IMG/VR virus record: IMGVR_UViG_3300046008_000044 | Span: 1-24,061 of that record | Direction: 5' to 3' (one strand) | DNA length: 24,061 bases | Origin: a virus | Shown: in pieces, positions 13,709 through 21,911 of the stretch | Layout: the number at the start of each line of letters is the position of its first letter | Numbering within the stretch: position 1 is the stretch's first letter | Program-made: the position numbers and the translations under genes | Notes under the pieces: generated by a model | Databases searched by the model: none | What the model was told of the DNA's origin: nothing | What the model saw: the letters and a program-made list of their open reading frames with translations, nothing else

Positions 13709-15139
13709 ATGGCTACCCAACGTATAGCATTTACAGAATGGACTCCAGACTTAGCAGGTGTTGCTGAGAACTTGTCTGTTGCACAAAATGTAGTACCAAC
13801 TGCGCTAGGTTATAACCCATTCCCATTAGCCGTAGACTATTCTGCTGCTGCAAGTGAAAATCTTAATAATGTATTTGCTGGTAAGTTTAGTACGACAACA
13901 AGCATATTTGCCGGTGGTGCTACTAAGTTATTCAAATTAGATAGTGCTGACTTGAGCATGGATAACGTATCTAAGTCTGGCAACTATTCAAGCGTAGTTA
14001 AATGGAACTTTACACAGTTTGGCAATACTATTATTGCAGCTAATAACGTCAATATATTGCAAGCCTATACTTTAGGGTCAAGCTCACTATTTGCTGATGC
14101 AAATGCAAGCGCACCAATAGCTAAATTTGTTACCGTAGTCCGTGACTTTGTTGTGGCTGCTAACTTAGATGCTGGTAGTAATTCAAACAAGGTGCAATGG
14201 TCTAACATCAATGATGCAACAAACTGGACAGCCGGTGGCGCAAGTCAGTCTGACTTCCAAATAATTGCCGATGGTGGCAACATTACTGGTCTGACCGGTG
14301 GTGAGGTTGGATTAATATTACTAGACCGTGCCATTGTTCGTATGTCTTACATTGGCTCACCGTTATTCTTCCAATTTGACACAATCAGCCGTGGTGTTGG
14401 TTGCGTAGAAGGTAACTCTGTTGTTCAGTACGGTTCTATGACTTACTTCTTAGGTGATGATGGCTTCTATTCATGCGATGGCTCTACAGTAACTGCCATT
14501 GGTACACAAAAGGTAGATGCATGGTTCTATGCTAATGTAAACCAATCAAAACTTAACTCAATGTCAGCAACGATTGATCCAATTCGCAAGATAGTAGTTT
14601 GGAAGTTCATTGACAACTTTGCACAAAACACATTGCTTATCTATAACTGGCAAGTACAGAAGTGGTCATCTTGCACTACTGACGTTGATGTTGTTGCTAG
14701 TTCTGCATCAGCAGGCATGACGTTAGAAGGATTAGACTTATACGGCAACATGGACACATTGACTACTTCTTTAGATGACGCATTGTGGACAGGTGGCAAG
14801 TTCTTATTTGCAGGTACTAGGGCTACCAAAATAGTAACCTTTACTGGTGCTAACTCTACAGCTACATTGACAACTGGTGACATAGGAAGCGAAGTAACTT
14901 CTGTGGTTACATTGGCACGACCAGTAGTAGATAATGGCTCTGGGAGCGTAGCAATTGCTTCTAGGATGCTTTTGAGCGCAGTACCACAGTTAGGTTCATA
15001 TACAGCAGCAAGTAGCGAGAATCGTGTATCATTACGCAGTAGTGGTAAGTACCATCGTTTATCAGTAATTCCTACTGGAAGCAATTGGTCTAATGCCATT
15101 GGTATTGATATTGATGTTACACCACAAGGCACAAGATGA
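13709..15139 (+). CDS. P22 gp10-like tail/stabilisation protein
   Basis: A 476-residue protein, almost the same length as P22 gp10 (472), the packaged-DNA stabilisation protein that follows the adaptor in the tail machine. The sequence is beta-rich with propeller-like blades: repeated stretches such as IIAANNVNILQAYTL, VVAANLDAGSNSNKVQWSNI, WNINDATNW-type and YFLGDDGFYSCDGSTVTAIG. The N-terminal RIAFTEWTPDLAGVAENLSV resembles the start of nozzle and tail-hub proteins in short-tailed phages. It should form the nozzle under the adaptor ring. The exact match to gp10 versus another nozzle family needs profile comparison. AAAGGA precedes the ATG. Confidence 0.75.
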   Translation: MATQRIAFTEWTPDLAGVAENLSVAQNVVPTALGYNPFPLAVDYSAAASENLNNVFAGKFSTTTSIFAGGATKLFKLDSADLSMDNVSKSGNYSSVVKWNFTQFGNTIIAANNVNILQAYTLGSSSLFADANASAPIAKFVTVVRDFVVAANLDAGSNSNKVQWSNINDATNWTAGGASQSDFQIIADGGNITGLTGGEVGLILLDRAIVRMSYIGSPLFFQFDTISRGVGCVEGNSVVQYGSMTYFLGDDGFYSCDGSTVTAIGTQKVDAWFYANVNQSKLNSMSATIDPIRKIVVWKFIDNFAQNTLLIYNWQVQKWSSCTTDVDVVASSASAGMTLEGLDLYGNMDTLTTSLDDALWTGGKFLFAGTRATKIVTFTGANSTATLTTGDIGSEVTSVVTLARPVVDNGSGSVAIASRMLLSAVPQLGSYTAASSENRVSLRSSGKYHRLSVIPTGSNWSNAIGIDIDVTPQGTR

Positions 15140-15912
15140 TGTATCGTAAACTCAACCCAGCAGGTTCTACACCTCGTGAAATATCCGAGGTAGTAAACAA
15201 TTTGGTTGAAGGTAAGTCTAACAATACTGGTAGTGTTACATTAGCAACTGGTAACGCAACTACTACTACTATTACTGACGAGCGAATTGGCTATGACTCG
15301 GTTATACTATTAGCTCCTGTATCATTAGCAGCCGGCAATAACTTAGTACCGTATGCATCGTATCAAAATACAGTAGACCAAACATTTGCAGCAGCTAATA
15401 CGGCTTATACTGTTGCATTAAATACGACAGATATTGCTGATGGTTCATATTTATCAGCAAATAAGATATATGTAAGAAATGCCGGTACTTATAATGTACA
15501 ATTTTCATTACAACTAGCAAATACTACTACACAAATTGATGCAACTTCTATATGGCTAAAAGTAAATGGAGTAAATATTGATGGTACTGCTAGTAAATTT
15601 GATGTGCCAGCAAAGCACGGTTCTTCAGACGGTTATTTAGTAGCCGTGGCTAACTTCTTTGTTACCTGTAGTGCTGGTGATTACATTGAACTTGGCATAG
15701 CAATTGCTGCAACTGGTACTTATATAGAAGCATACGCAGCACAAACAACACCGTTTGCTAGACCATTAATACCGTCTAGCGTAGTAACATTGACATTAGC
15801 ATCGCCAATACAATCACCGTACATTAGCGCACAATCTAAAGGTACTGCAACTTTGACACATTATGCTAACTCAGTAGCAAACAAAACATACAAATACTTG
15901 GTGGTTGGATAA
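15136..15912 (+). CDS. Tail protein with nested C1q/jelly-roll-like insertion
   Basis: A 258-residue protein. The first ~68 residues (YRKLNPAGSTPREISEVVNN, then TTTTITDERIGYDSVILLAP) and the last ~45 (VTLTLASPIQSPYISAQSKG through KTYKYLVVG) look like the two halves of one small beta-sandwich protein that is usually about 90 residues in phages. Between them, residues about 70-212, lies a separate beta-rich domain with NKIYVRNAGTYNVQFSLQLA and TSIWLKVNGVNIDG, the C1q/TNF-like jelly-roll pattern of trimeric binding tips. The insert is AT-richer by eye than its flanks. A surface receptor- or sugar-binding role for the insert is inferred. The start ATG at 15136 overlaps the previous TGA; an ATG at 15139 is equally possible. 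Confidence 0.75.
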   Translation: MMYRKLNPAGSTPREISEVVNNLVEGKSNNTGSVTLATGNATTTTITDERIGYDSVILLAPVSLAAGNNLVPYASYQNTVDQTFAAANTAYTVALNTTDIADGSYLSANKIYVRNAGTYNVQFSLQLANTTTQIDATSIWLKVNGVNIDGTASKFDVPAKHGSSDGYLVAVANFFVTCSAGDYIELGIAIAATGTYIEAYAAQTTPFARPLIPSSVVTLTLASPIQSPYISAQSKGTATLTHYANSVANKTYKYLVVG

Positions 15913-16301
15913 TGGACTTCTCGTATGTAAAACCTAACGAACTAAGACATTGCTGGTGGTGGGTTCGTATGGGTCTTGAGAAGGTTCGTGCTAAAGGTCA
16001 TTCAGAGTGGTTAGCAGAAGACATTTATTGCGACTGCTACGAGCAACGCTCTATGTTGTGGATATTGCCAGAAAAGAAAGGTTTTATAGTATTACAGCCT
16101 AACGGTGTAGAGATGCACATTTGGGCAGCATGGTTAGATTCAAGCAACCCTGATGATTTATCCTTTGGACTTGAGTTTGCCAAGAGCATTGCTAAACAAG
16201 GCAACTGCAAAAAAGTGACGTTTTCTTCTATGCGTAGTGGATGGGAAACGAGAGCAAAACAACTAGGATTCAGACCAAGAAATTGGGAATTAAGCATTTA
16301 G
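15912..16301 (+). CDS. GNAT-like virion-region protein
   Basis: A 129-residue protein with an acetyltransferase-like (GNAT) look: ELRHCWWWVRMGLEKVRAKG, then beta strands FIVLQPNGVEMHIWAAWL, a helix and the ending MRSGWETRAKQLGFRPRNWE, where the 'GW..RA..LGF' motif matches the last helix-strand of GNAT folds. No clear acetyl-CoA binding loop (Q/RxxGxG/A) is seen, so catalysis is doubtful. GNAT-like proteins of similar size occur among podovirus internal virion genes, and this one lies between tail and ejection genes. Start overlaps the previous stop (TAATG). Confidence 0.7.
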   Translation: MDFSYVKPNELRHCWWWVRMGLEKVRAKGHSEWLAEDIYCDCYEQRSMLWILPEKKGFIVLQPNGVEMHIWAAWLDSSNPDDLSFGLEFAKSIAKQGNCKKVTFSSMRSGWETRAKQLGFRPRNWELSI

Positions 16302-16310
16302 GAGCATTAC

Positions 16311-17438
16311 ATGAAATACAATCACTTAGATATGTTGCCAGAGTTAGCATTCAAACCAGTAGGCAAACGCATGACTTTAGAGGGCGGTGGTGGCGGTGGT
16401 CAGCAACAACAATCAACTACCGGCATTGACCCAATACTTAAACCTTATGTTAGCTATGGTTTAGGAGAAGCAAAGAAACTATACCAAGGCAGTAGTCCTC
16501 GTTACTATGCCGGTCAGACTTATGTAGACCCATCAGCACAAACAACACAGGCTTTAACGGCAGCAAGTACCCGTGCTATGGCAGGTAATCCATTACTACC
16601 AGCAGCTCAACAACAACAACAAGCTGTAATAAGTGGTCAATACTTACAAAACAACCCATACTTTAATCAAGCTATGGCTGGTGCATCACAAGGTGCAACA
16701 CAAACCTACATGGATGCAATTAAGTCTGCTCAAGGTGGCGCATCAATGGCTGGTCGTTATGGCTCTGGTGTAAGTGCTGATATACAAAACCGTGCTGCTA
16801 ATACATTAGCTAATACCTTGGCTAATAAAGCTGGGGAACTTTCCTACGCTAACTATGCTGCCGAACGTGGTAGACAAGAAGCAGCAGCAATGGGCGCACC
16901 TGCATTGGCTAACGCTGACTACACAGACATTAATCAATTGCTTAAAAGTGGTCAAGCTAGAGAAGACTATGCCAACACAGCACTACAGGCAGATATTAAT
17001 CGCTTTAATTACCAAGAGAACTTGCCTACTGCTAAACTTAACCAGTACGCTCAATACTTGACTGGTACACCTCAAGGTTCAACCACTACAAGCACATCAA
17101 GTGGTGGTAAAATAGTATGTACTGCAATGAACGAGGCTTATGGCTTTGGTTCATTCCGACAAGCTGTATGGTTACAACATTCTGCTACCATGCCAAATGC
17201 TAAAACGATTGAGAAGGGCTATCACACATTATTCTTACCTGTCGTAGCCTATGCCTTCAACGGTACACCAAATGCGCTTAGAAACGCTGTAAGACGTGTT
17301 GCAGAGCATATTGCACGTCATCGTACTGCTGATTTGTGGAAAGAGATGCGTGGTAAGAAACGTGACCCACTAGGTCGTATCTATCGTGCAATTATAGAAC
17401 CTATTTGCTACTTAGTTGGCAAAGTGAAGGGAGCGTAG
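16311..17438 (+). CDS. Ejection-type internal virion protein, two-domain
   Basis: A 375-residue protein. After a short N-terminus there is a GGGGGG run and a QQQQ run (residues 25-34), then a long Ala/Gln/Gly-rich helical region (40-250) including MAGASQGATQTYMDAIKSAQ and GRYGSGVSADIQNRAANT, typical of podovirus internal or ejection proteins. Residues about 265-375 are different: KIVCTAMNEAYGFGSFRQAV, then EKGYHTLFLPVVAYAF and a basic end RHRTADLWKEMRGKKRD followed by a hydrophobic IYRAIIEPICYLVGKVK helix. This C-terminal module is seen by itself or fused in phage proteins and I know no function for it. Together the layout suggests a protein ejected into the host envelope with DNA. AGGAG precedes the ATG. 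Confidence 0.7.
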   Translation: MKYNHLDMLPELAFKPVGKRMTLEGGGGGGQQQQSTTGIDPILKPYVSYGLGEAKKLYQGSSPRYYAGQTYVDPSAQTTQALTAASTRAMAGNPLLPAAQQQQQAVISGQYLQNNPYFNQAMAGASQGATQTYMDAIKSAQGGASMAGRYGSGVSADIQNRAANTLANTLANKAGELSYANYAAERGRQEAAAMGAPALANADYTDINQLLKSGQAREDYANTALQADINRFNYQENLPTAKLNQYAQYLTGTPQGSTTTSTSSGGKIVCTAMNEAYGFGSFRQAVWLQHSATMPNAKTIEKGYHTLFLPVVAYAFNGTPNALRNAVRRVAEHIARHRTADLWKEMRGKKRDPLGRIYRAIIEPICYLVGKVKGA

Positions 17439-17439
17439 T

Positions 17440-18102
17440 ATGGGTCAATTAGCCGTTCCAATGATGATAGGTGCTGCCGTAGGTGGTGGCACAAAATTAC
17501 TACAAGGCAAAGGTCTTGGTGGCATTCTTAAAGGTGCTGCTTTAGGCGGTGCTTTGGGTGGTGCTACTGGTGGTTTAATGGGAGGTGCTAGTGGTATTAC
17601 TGGTGCTGCTGGTGGAACGGCTAGTTCACAAGGTGCTGGTGGTTTGCTCGGTGCTACTGGTGCTGCCGGTACTGGGGCTAGTTTAGCAGTTCCAACCATC
17701 GCTCAATCAATAGCTCCTGAAGCATTAGCCGGAACTATAGAAAGCTCTGGAATGGTATTTAATCCAGCCACAGGTTCTTATTTATCACCAGAATCATATT
17801 TGGCAGCAAGTTCATCTGCTCCAATATATACAGGTACTGGCTCTATGTTAGATAAGTTTACTACTGGCGCACAATCTGTAGGTTCTAATTTCTCAAATCC
17901 ATTTGCTGATGGAGTAGGTATTGATAACTTAAAAGGTGCAGCACAAGTAGCTAGTATGTATCAACCAACACCATTACAATCAGCACCAAGTGGCACTATT
18001 AAAGTAGGTCAAGCACCTACAGGTGATATATATGATGCATTGCGACAATATGGCTATACTATGCCTAAACGCAGAGAAACAAACTTTAGTTTGATAGGAT
18101 AA
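17440..18102 (+). CDS. Glycine-zipper ejection-type protein
   Basis: A 220-residue protein. Residues 7-75 are dominated by Gly/Ala/Leu zipper repeats (LGGILKGAALGGALGGATGG), capable of inserting in membranes as helical bundles. The rest is polar, ending in TGDIYDALRQYGYTMPKRRE, a tail segment common in phage internal proteins. The short, Gly-rich form and place between two larger ejection-type genes recall the small ejection protein of P22-like phages (gp7), though sequence kinship is not shown. GAAGGGAG is a strong ribosome-binding site. Confidence 0.65.
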   Translation: MGQLAVPMMIGAAVGGGTKLLQGKGLGGILKGAALGGALGGATGGLMGGASGITGAAGGTASSQGAGGLLGATGAAGTGASLAVPTIAQSIAPEALAGTIESSGMVFNPATGSYLSPESYLAASSSAPIYTGTGSMLDKFTTGAQSVGSNFSNPFADGVGIDNLKGAAQVASMYQPTPLQSAPSGTIKVGQAPTGDIYDALRQYGYTMPKRRETNFSLIG

Positions 18103-18105
18103 TAT

Positions 18106-19380
18106 ATGGCAAACGGATTATTAGATTATATAAGTGGCTTTGGTGCTACACCACCGGAATATTTAGGTGGCTTGCTTGGTCAAGAGGCTGTAGACAAGTT
18201 AAAAGGTCGTGCAGCTACTACTGGTATCGCCAATGCTGTACTAGGCTACCTAGCAGCACCTAAAAATCAAAACTTAGGGCTTGGTCGTATCATTGGTCAA
18301 TCTCTACAAGCAGGTATGCAAGGCGCACAAGGTGTTTACGATACTGCTACACAAGATTATTTAGCACAGCAAAAGATTGCTGAGATGCAACGTCAACAAA
18401 AACAACAAGCAGCACAAGATTTGTTTAGAAGCCGTATTGGTCAACCCAATGCTACTCGTGATGTTCTTATGCAAGATACTATGCAAATTCCTGTTGCACA
18501 AGGTACAGAAGCTCCTAGCTTCAGAACACAATTACCAGCACCAACAGTAACGCAACAACAATACTTTGACCCAAAAGTAATGATGAATGAAGCATTGCAG
18601 TCTGGCGCATTGCCGTTTGATAAGTATTTAGAGTTAACAGCAAAACAAAAAGAAGAATCACCTTTTGCTAAAATTGACCCTTCTAAATATACTCAAGAAT
18701 CAATTAATAAGTTTAATGCAACTGGTGTGTATGGTGATTTAGTTCCTATTAAAGAAGCACCATCAATGACTGAAGAACCAAGTCGTGTAGCATATGCTTT
18801 ATTTGGAAAACAATTAAATCAATTAACTCCAAAACAAGTTGGTCAAGTAAACAATTATATAGAACAAAATAAAGTTAGAGTTGCTGGTGCTGGTGTCCCA
18901 AGTCAACAGCCGGGCTTTAAAGATGCAACAACATTACGTCAAGAATATAAATCTGACCCAGTTTTAAAAACATTTAATGAAATTGATAGCGCATATAAAA
19001 TCATTAAAACAACCATGACAAAACCATCTGCAGCAGGTGATTTGGCTGGGGTAACTAAATTTATGAAACTTCTTGACCCAGCATCAGTTGTACGTGAGTC
19101 AGAAGTTGGCATGGCAAAAAATGCAACTGGATTGTATGATAAATTATCTAACTATTATGCAACAATATCGCAAGGTGTATCTTTATCCCCTGCTCAACGT
19201 GCAGACTTTTTACGTACTGCTACTGAATTTTATAACATAGCTAAAGAGCAAAAAGATAGCGTTACAAAACAATATGGAGATATTGCTGAAGCTGGTGGAT
19301 TGAGTAGAGTATTAGTTGTTGGTACACCATCGTCTAAAAATGTATTGAATTATGATTCACAAGGAAACTTAATAAGATGA
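18106..19380 (+). CDS. Internal virion/ejection-type protein
   Basis: A 424-residue protein. It begins MANGLLDYISGFGATPPEYL and has GRAATTGIANAVLGYLAAP and LGLGRIIGQSLQAGMQGAQG, the pattern that starts many podovirus internal proteins, followed by a Gln-rich coiled coil (residues 84-105). Residues 270-410 (TLRQEYKSDPVLKTFNEIDS; SYNYYATISQGVSLSPAQRA-like stretch; LRTATEFYNIAKEQKD) form a helical domain I have seen in phage ejection proteins. No lysozyme or transglycosylase motif is visible. Base composition becomes more AT-rich from about 18600 on, inside this gene, hinting at a mosaic joint. It ends with an ATGA overlap to the next gene. Confidence 0.7.
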   Translation: MANGLLDYISGFGATPPEYLGGLLGQEAVDKLKGRAATTGIANAVLGYLAAPKNQNLGLGRIIGQSLQAGMQGAQGVYDTATQDYLAQQKIAEMQRQQKQQAAQDLFRSRIGQPNATRDVLMQDTMQIPVAQGTEAPSFRTQLPAPTVTQQQYFDPKVMMNEALQSGALPFDKYLELTAKQKEESPFAKIDPSKYTQESINKFNATGVYGDLVPIKEAPSMTEEPSRVAYALFGKQLNQLTPKQVGQVNNYIEQNKVRVAGAGVPSQQPGFKDATTLRQEYKSDPVLKTFNEIDSAYKIIKTTMTKPSAAGDLAGVTKFMKLLDPASVVRESEVGMAKNATGLYDKLSNYYATISQGVSLSPAQRADFLRTATEFYNIAKEQKDSVTKQYGDIAEAGGLSRVLVVGTPSSKNVLNYDSQGNLIR

Positions 19381-20924
19381 CAACAGCAAATTTAGCCGAT
19401 GGAACAGTATTAAATTTTCCTGATGGAACAAGTGAAGAAGTTATTAGTCGTGTTGTTAAACAACATATATTAAAAAACGCTGTATCAAATCAAGGTATAC
19501 CAACTGATACAGGGATGCCAGAGATGGCTTATCCAGTTCCACAGCCAACAACACTAGGTGAAAAAGCTATTGGTGCTGGTGAGGCTGCATTGTCTGCGAT
19601 AAGCGGTGCTACTACAGGTACTTTAGGTGGCATGATGAATATGCTAACTACTCCATCTGCTAGGGTATCTGCTCAACGTGAGGCTGAGTTTAAACGATTA
19701 AATCCAAATATACCGTATAATCCTTTAGAGCAAAAATTTCTGCAAGGCGCAGAAAGATTTACTTATGCTCCAAGAACGCAAGCTGGACAAGAATATATTG
19801 GTAATGTTGGTGAGGTACTTCAACAAAGTGGATTACAAGGTTTAGTTGGTATGCCTGTTACACCAGCAATTAAAGTACCTAAAAGTGTAATAAAAAATAC
19901 AGTTAAAAATCAAACATTACAACAAGCTCAAAGAGAGGGATATATTATTCCTCCTTCTACAACTAATCCTTCTGCTTTAAACAAAACACTTGAAAGCATT
20001 GCTGGAAAAGATGCAACTAAACAAGCTGTGTCTGTAAAAAATCAAGAAGTTACAGATAACTTAACAAAACGAGCTTTAGGACTGTCACAAGATACTGAAT
20101 TGACAGCAGGTACGTTAAATGACTATCGTAAATTTCAAGCTCAAGTTGGCTATGACCCAATTCGTAATTTAGAGGGCAACTTTACTTTACCTACTGTAAA
20201 AACTGTTGATAAGTTTCCTAGTGCAACCGGCAAAGCAATTACCAGAGAAGTTACTCCAACTATATCTCCATCTGATGCTATTAATCAACTTTCTGAATTA
20301 AGAGCAAAAACAAACGATGCTTGGAATTCTTATGCAAAAACAAGCAGAGGTAAAGAGCGAGCAAAAAGTTTAGAAAAACAAACTGCAGAACTTGAAATGG
20401 CAATTGAATCTAATTTAAAACAACGTGGATTAGATGATTTAATACCACAATTTAGAGATGCTAGACGAAATATTGCAAAATCATATACAGTTAGCAATGC
20501 AATTGTAGAAGGTTCTGGTAGCGTTAATGCTCAAAAAATTGCATCAGAATTTGAAAAAGATAAACCTTTAACTGGTGAACTTGCTGTTATTGGTTCATTT
20601 GCTAATACATTCCCTAATGCGACTATGAATCCAAAGTACATTGGTAGCCAAGGTGTAAGTAAAATGCAATTTGGTCTTGGGTCAATTCTTGGTGGTCTTG
20701 GTGGAATTGGTGGTGGCGCATCATCTGCAGGGCTTGGCTTTGCTTTGCCATTTGTATTGCCTCCACTTTCAAAAGAGCTAATACTTTCTAGTCCATATCA
20801 AAAATCATTTTCTATACCAGCACAGCGTACACCTATCCCACAAAGGGCTGCGCCAATGATTCCATATGCTCCATATAGCGGATTATTATATCAACAAGAC
20901 CAATTAAACCAACAAGGACAGTAG
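19377..20924 (+). CDS. Large internal virion/ejection-type protein
   Basis: A 515-residue protein. The N-terminus carries NLADGTVLNFPDGTSEEVIS, a short module found at the start of many phage internal proteins. Residues about 60-165 hold a Gly/Ala-rich hydrophobic helix (AALSAISGATTGTLGGMMNM) and a conserved-looking FKRLNPNIPYNPLEQ. Residues 190-410 are a long helical region. Residues 430-470 are a Gly-rich hydrophobic segment with GLGSILGGLGGIGGGASSAG, possibly membrane-inserting, and the tail is Pro/Gln-rich. No catalytic motif is seen. It is the last of four adjacent ejection-type genes, matching in place the P22 gp20/gp16 pair. ATGA overlap joins it to the previous gene. Confidence 0.7.
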   Translation: MTTANLADGTVLNFPDGTSEEVISRVVKQHILKNAVSNQGIPTDTGMPEMAYPVPQPTTLGEKAIGAGEAALSAISGATTGTLGGMMNMLTTPSARVSAQREAEFKRLNPNIPYNPLEQKFLQGAERFTYAPRTQAGQEYIGNVGEVLQQSGLQGLVGMPVTPAIKVPKSVIKNTVKNQTLQQAQREGYIIPPSTTNPSALNKTLESIAGKDATKQAVSVKNQEVTDNLTKRALGLSQDTELTAGTLNDYRKFQAQVGYDPIRNLEGNFTLPTVKTVDKFPSATGKAITREVTPTISPSDAINQLSELRAKTNDAWNSYAKTSRGKERAKSLEKQTAELEMAIESNLKQRGLDDLIPQFRDARRNIAKSYTVSNAIVEGSGSVNAQKIASEFEKDKPLTGELAVIGSFANTFPNATMNPKYIGSQGVSKMQFGLGSILGGLGGIGGGASSAGLGFALPFVLPPLSKELILSSPYQKSFSIPAQRTPIPQRAAPMIPYAPYSGLLYQQDQLNQQGQ

Positions 20925-20925
20925 C

Positions 20926-21102
20926 ATGACTCCAGAAGAACAAAAAGAACTACACAAAGCAGCATTCAAAGAGGCTATTTCCGAGTGGTTAGACAAGCAA
21001 TTTGCTACGGTTGGTAAGTGGACATTACGTGGCATCTTATCGGTGGCTCTAGGTATGTTCCTGTATGCCTACGCTGCTGCACATGGCTGGGTAATAAAGT
21101 GA
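20926..21102 (+). CDS. 58-residue single-TM protein, holin-like candidate
   Basis: A 58-residue protein. Residues 1-31 are charged and amphipathic (MTPEEQKELHKAAFKEAISE), residues about 33-53 form one membrane helix (TLRGILSVALGMFLYAYAAA), and the end is short (HGWVIK). Proteins of this shape occur widely at the start of phage lysis blocks and are sometimes annotated as holins or pinholin-like; experimental proof is lacking to my knowledge. AAGGA precedes the ATG. Its TGA overlaps the next start (GTGA). A complete holin candidate also exists at 23584, so this could be an antiholin, pinholin or envelope protein instead. Confidence 0.7.
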   Translation: MTPEEQKELHKAAFKEAISEWLDKQFATVGKWTLRGILSVALGMFLYAYAAAHGWVIK

Positions 21103-21272
21103 AACAAGTCATGATTAATCGCATTGCATTATGCGAGAAGTGTCGGCAAGCATTTATTATCAACGAGCAGGGTGACGAAACAACTTGTGACAATTGCCTT
21201 GCTGAAGACGAGCTAACACACGAACTGCTAGACTCTGGCGATTTAATCGGGATTAATTATGACCGTGCATAA
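21099..21272 (+). CDS. Small zinc-ribbon protein
   Basis: A 57-residue protein with two CxxC pairs: CEKC (C12, C15) and CDNC (C30, C33), the pattern of a zinc ribbon, followed by an acidic helix LAEDELTHELLDSGD. The GTG at 21099 overlaps the previous stop as GTGA and is chosen for coupling; the ATG at 21111 would give 53 residues, and neither has a strong ribosome-binding site. Nucleic-acid or protein binding is possible; no partner can be named. Confidence 0.6.
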   Translation: MKQVMINRIALCEKCRQAFIINEQGDETTCDNCLAEDELTHELLDSGDLIGINYDRA

Positions 21273-21447
21273 ACTATTTGGTATGCAAGACTACTTTGAA
21301 CACATGATTGGCAAGACCATAGAAGAGGTAGGTATCTTTGATGGTGAGCTAGTAATATTCCTAGATGACCAGTCTGAGGTATGTATTTTTGAAGACGTAG
21401 ATGGTTTAGCGATGCAGATAAACGAACGACAAGAATTGGATGGATAA
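21259..21447 (+). CDS. Small acidic hypothetical protein
   Basis: A 62-residue acidic protein that I do not recognise. It is predicted as alpha then beta: MQDYFEHMIGKTIEEVGIFD, then GELVIFLDDQSEVCIFEDVD, two amphipathic strands separated by a turn. It overlaps the previous gene by 14 bases and the next by one (TAATG), so it is part of the same translational chain. Its single Cys and lack of a signal peptide suggest a cytoplasmic protein. Confidence 0.6.
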   Translation: MTVHKLFGMQDYFEHMIGKTIEEVGIFDGELVIFLDDQSEVCIFEDVDGLAMQINERQELDG

Positions 21448-21911
21448 TGAAACATATATTACTTTTTCTTACTTTATTATTTGTAACTACAGTTTATGCC
21501 GATGAAACGACAATTAATTATAAAGGTCAACCTGTCCCCTCTGCTATGGCTCCTTCAATGTCGGCTTTCAGTCAAGACGTTTGCAGTATTGGTATTAGCG
21601 GTGCTGTCAACGGTGGTATATTTTCTGTAGCCGGTGGTACGATGGTCACAGATAGCAATTGCGTTAAATTACGCTGGGCTAAGTTTTTAAGTGATAGTGG
21701 ACTAAAGGTAGCAGCAGTATCATTAGCCTGTGCAGCTAACCATGAAAACTGGGTTGCAATGGAAATGTCCGGTTCTCCCTGTCCTGTAGGCGGTGCTATT
21801 GGTGATGCAGCTAGAAAGGCTTGGTATGATTTACATCCAGATTGGTTTGAAGCAATATATGGCAAGGACTTTGTACTTATTACTCCTTTGCCTAATTCTA
21901 AAGAGCAATAA
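21447..21911 (+). CDS. Secreted Cys-containing protein
   Basis: A 154-residue protein with a clear signal peptide: MKHILLFLTLLFVTTVYA, cleaved before DE. The mature part has four Cys (VCSIGISGAVNGGIFSVAGG, NCVKLRW, LACAANHENW, SPCPVGG), probably forming two periplasmic disulphides, and ends AWYDLHPDWFEAIYGKD. The 'CS.G.SG....G..S...G' and 'C....A.....L...G...AA..LAC' layout is one I associate with unnamed phage proteins. A lysis-block location suggests a role at the envelope, but no lytic motif or lipobox is seen. The last 53 bases also encode the signal peptide of the next gene in another frame. Confidence 0.7.
   Translation: MKHILLFLTLLFVTTVYADETTINYKGQPVPSAMAPSMSAFSQDVCSIGISGAVNGGIFSVAGGTMVTDSNCVKLRWAKFLSDSGLKVAAVSLACAANHENWVAMEMSGSPCPVGGAIGDAARKAWYDLHPDWFEAIYGKDFVLITPLPNSKEQ

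Noticed and set aside
13495-13767. 90-codon frame overlapping the membrane protein gene
   Set aside because: It has no ribosome-binding site and straddles the end of one real gene and the start of the next.
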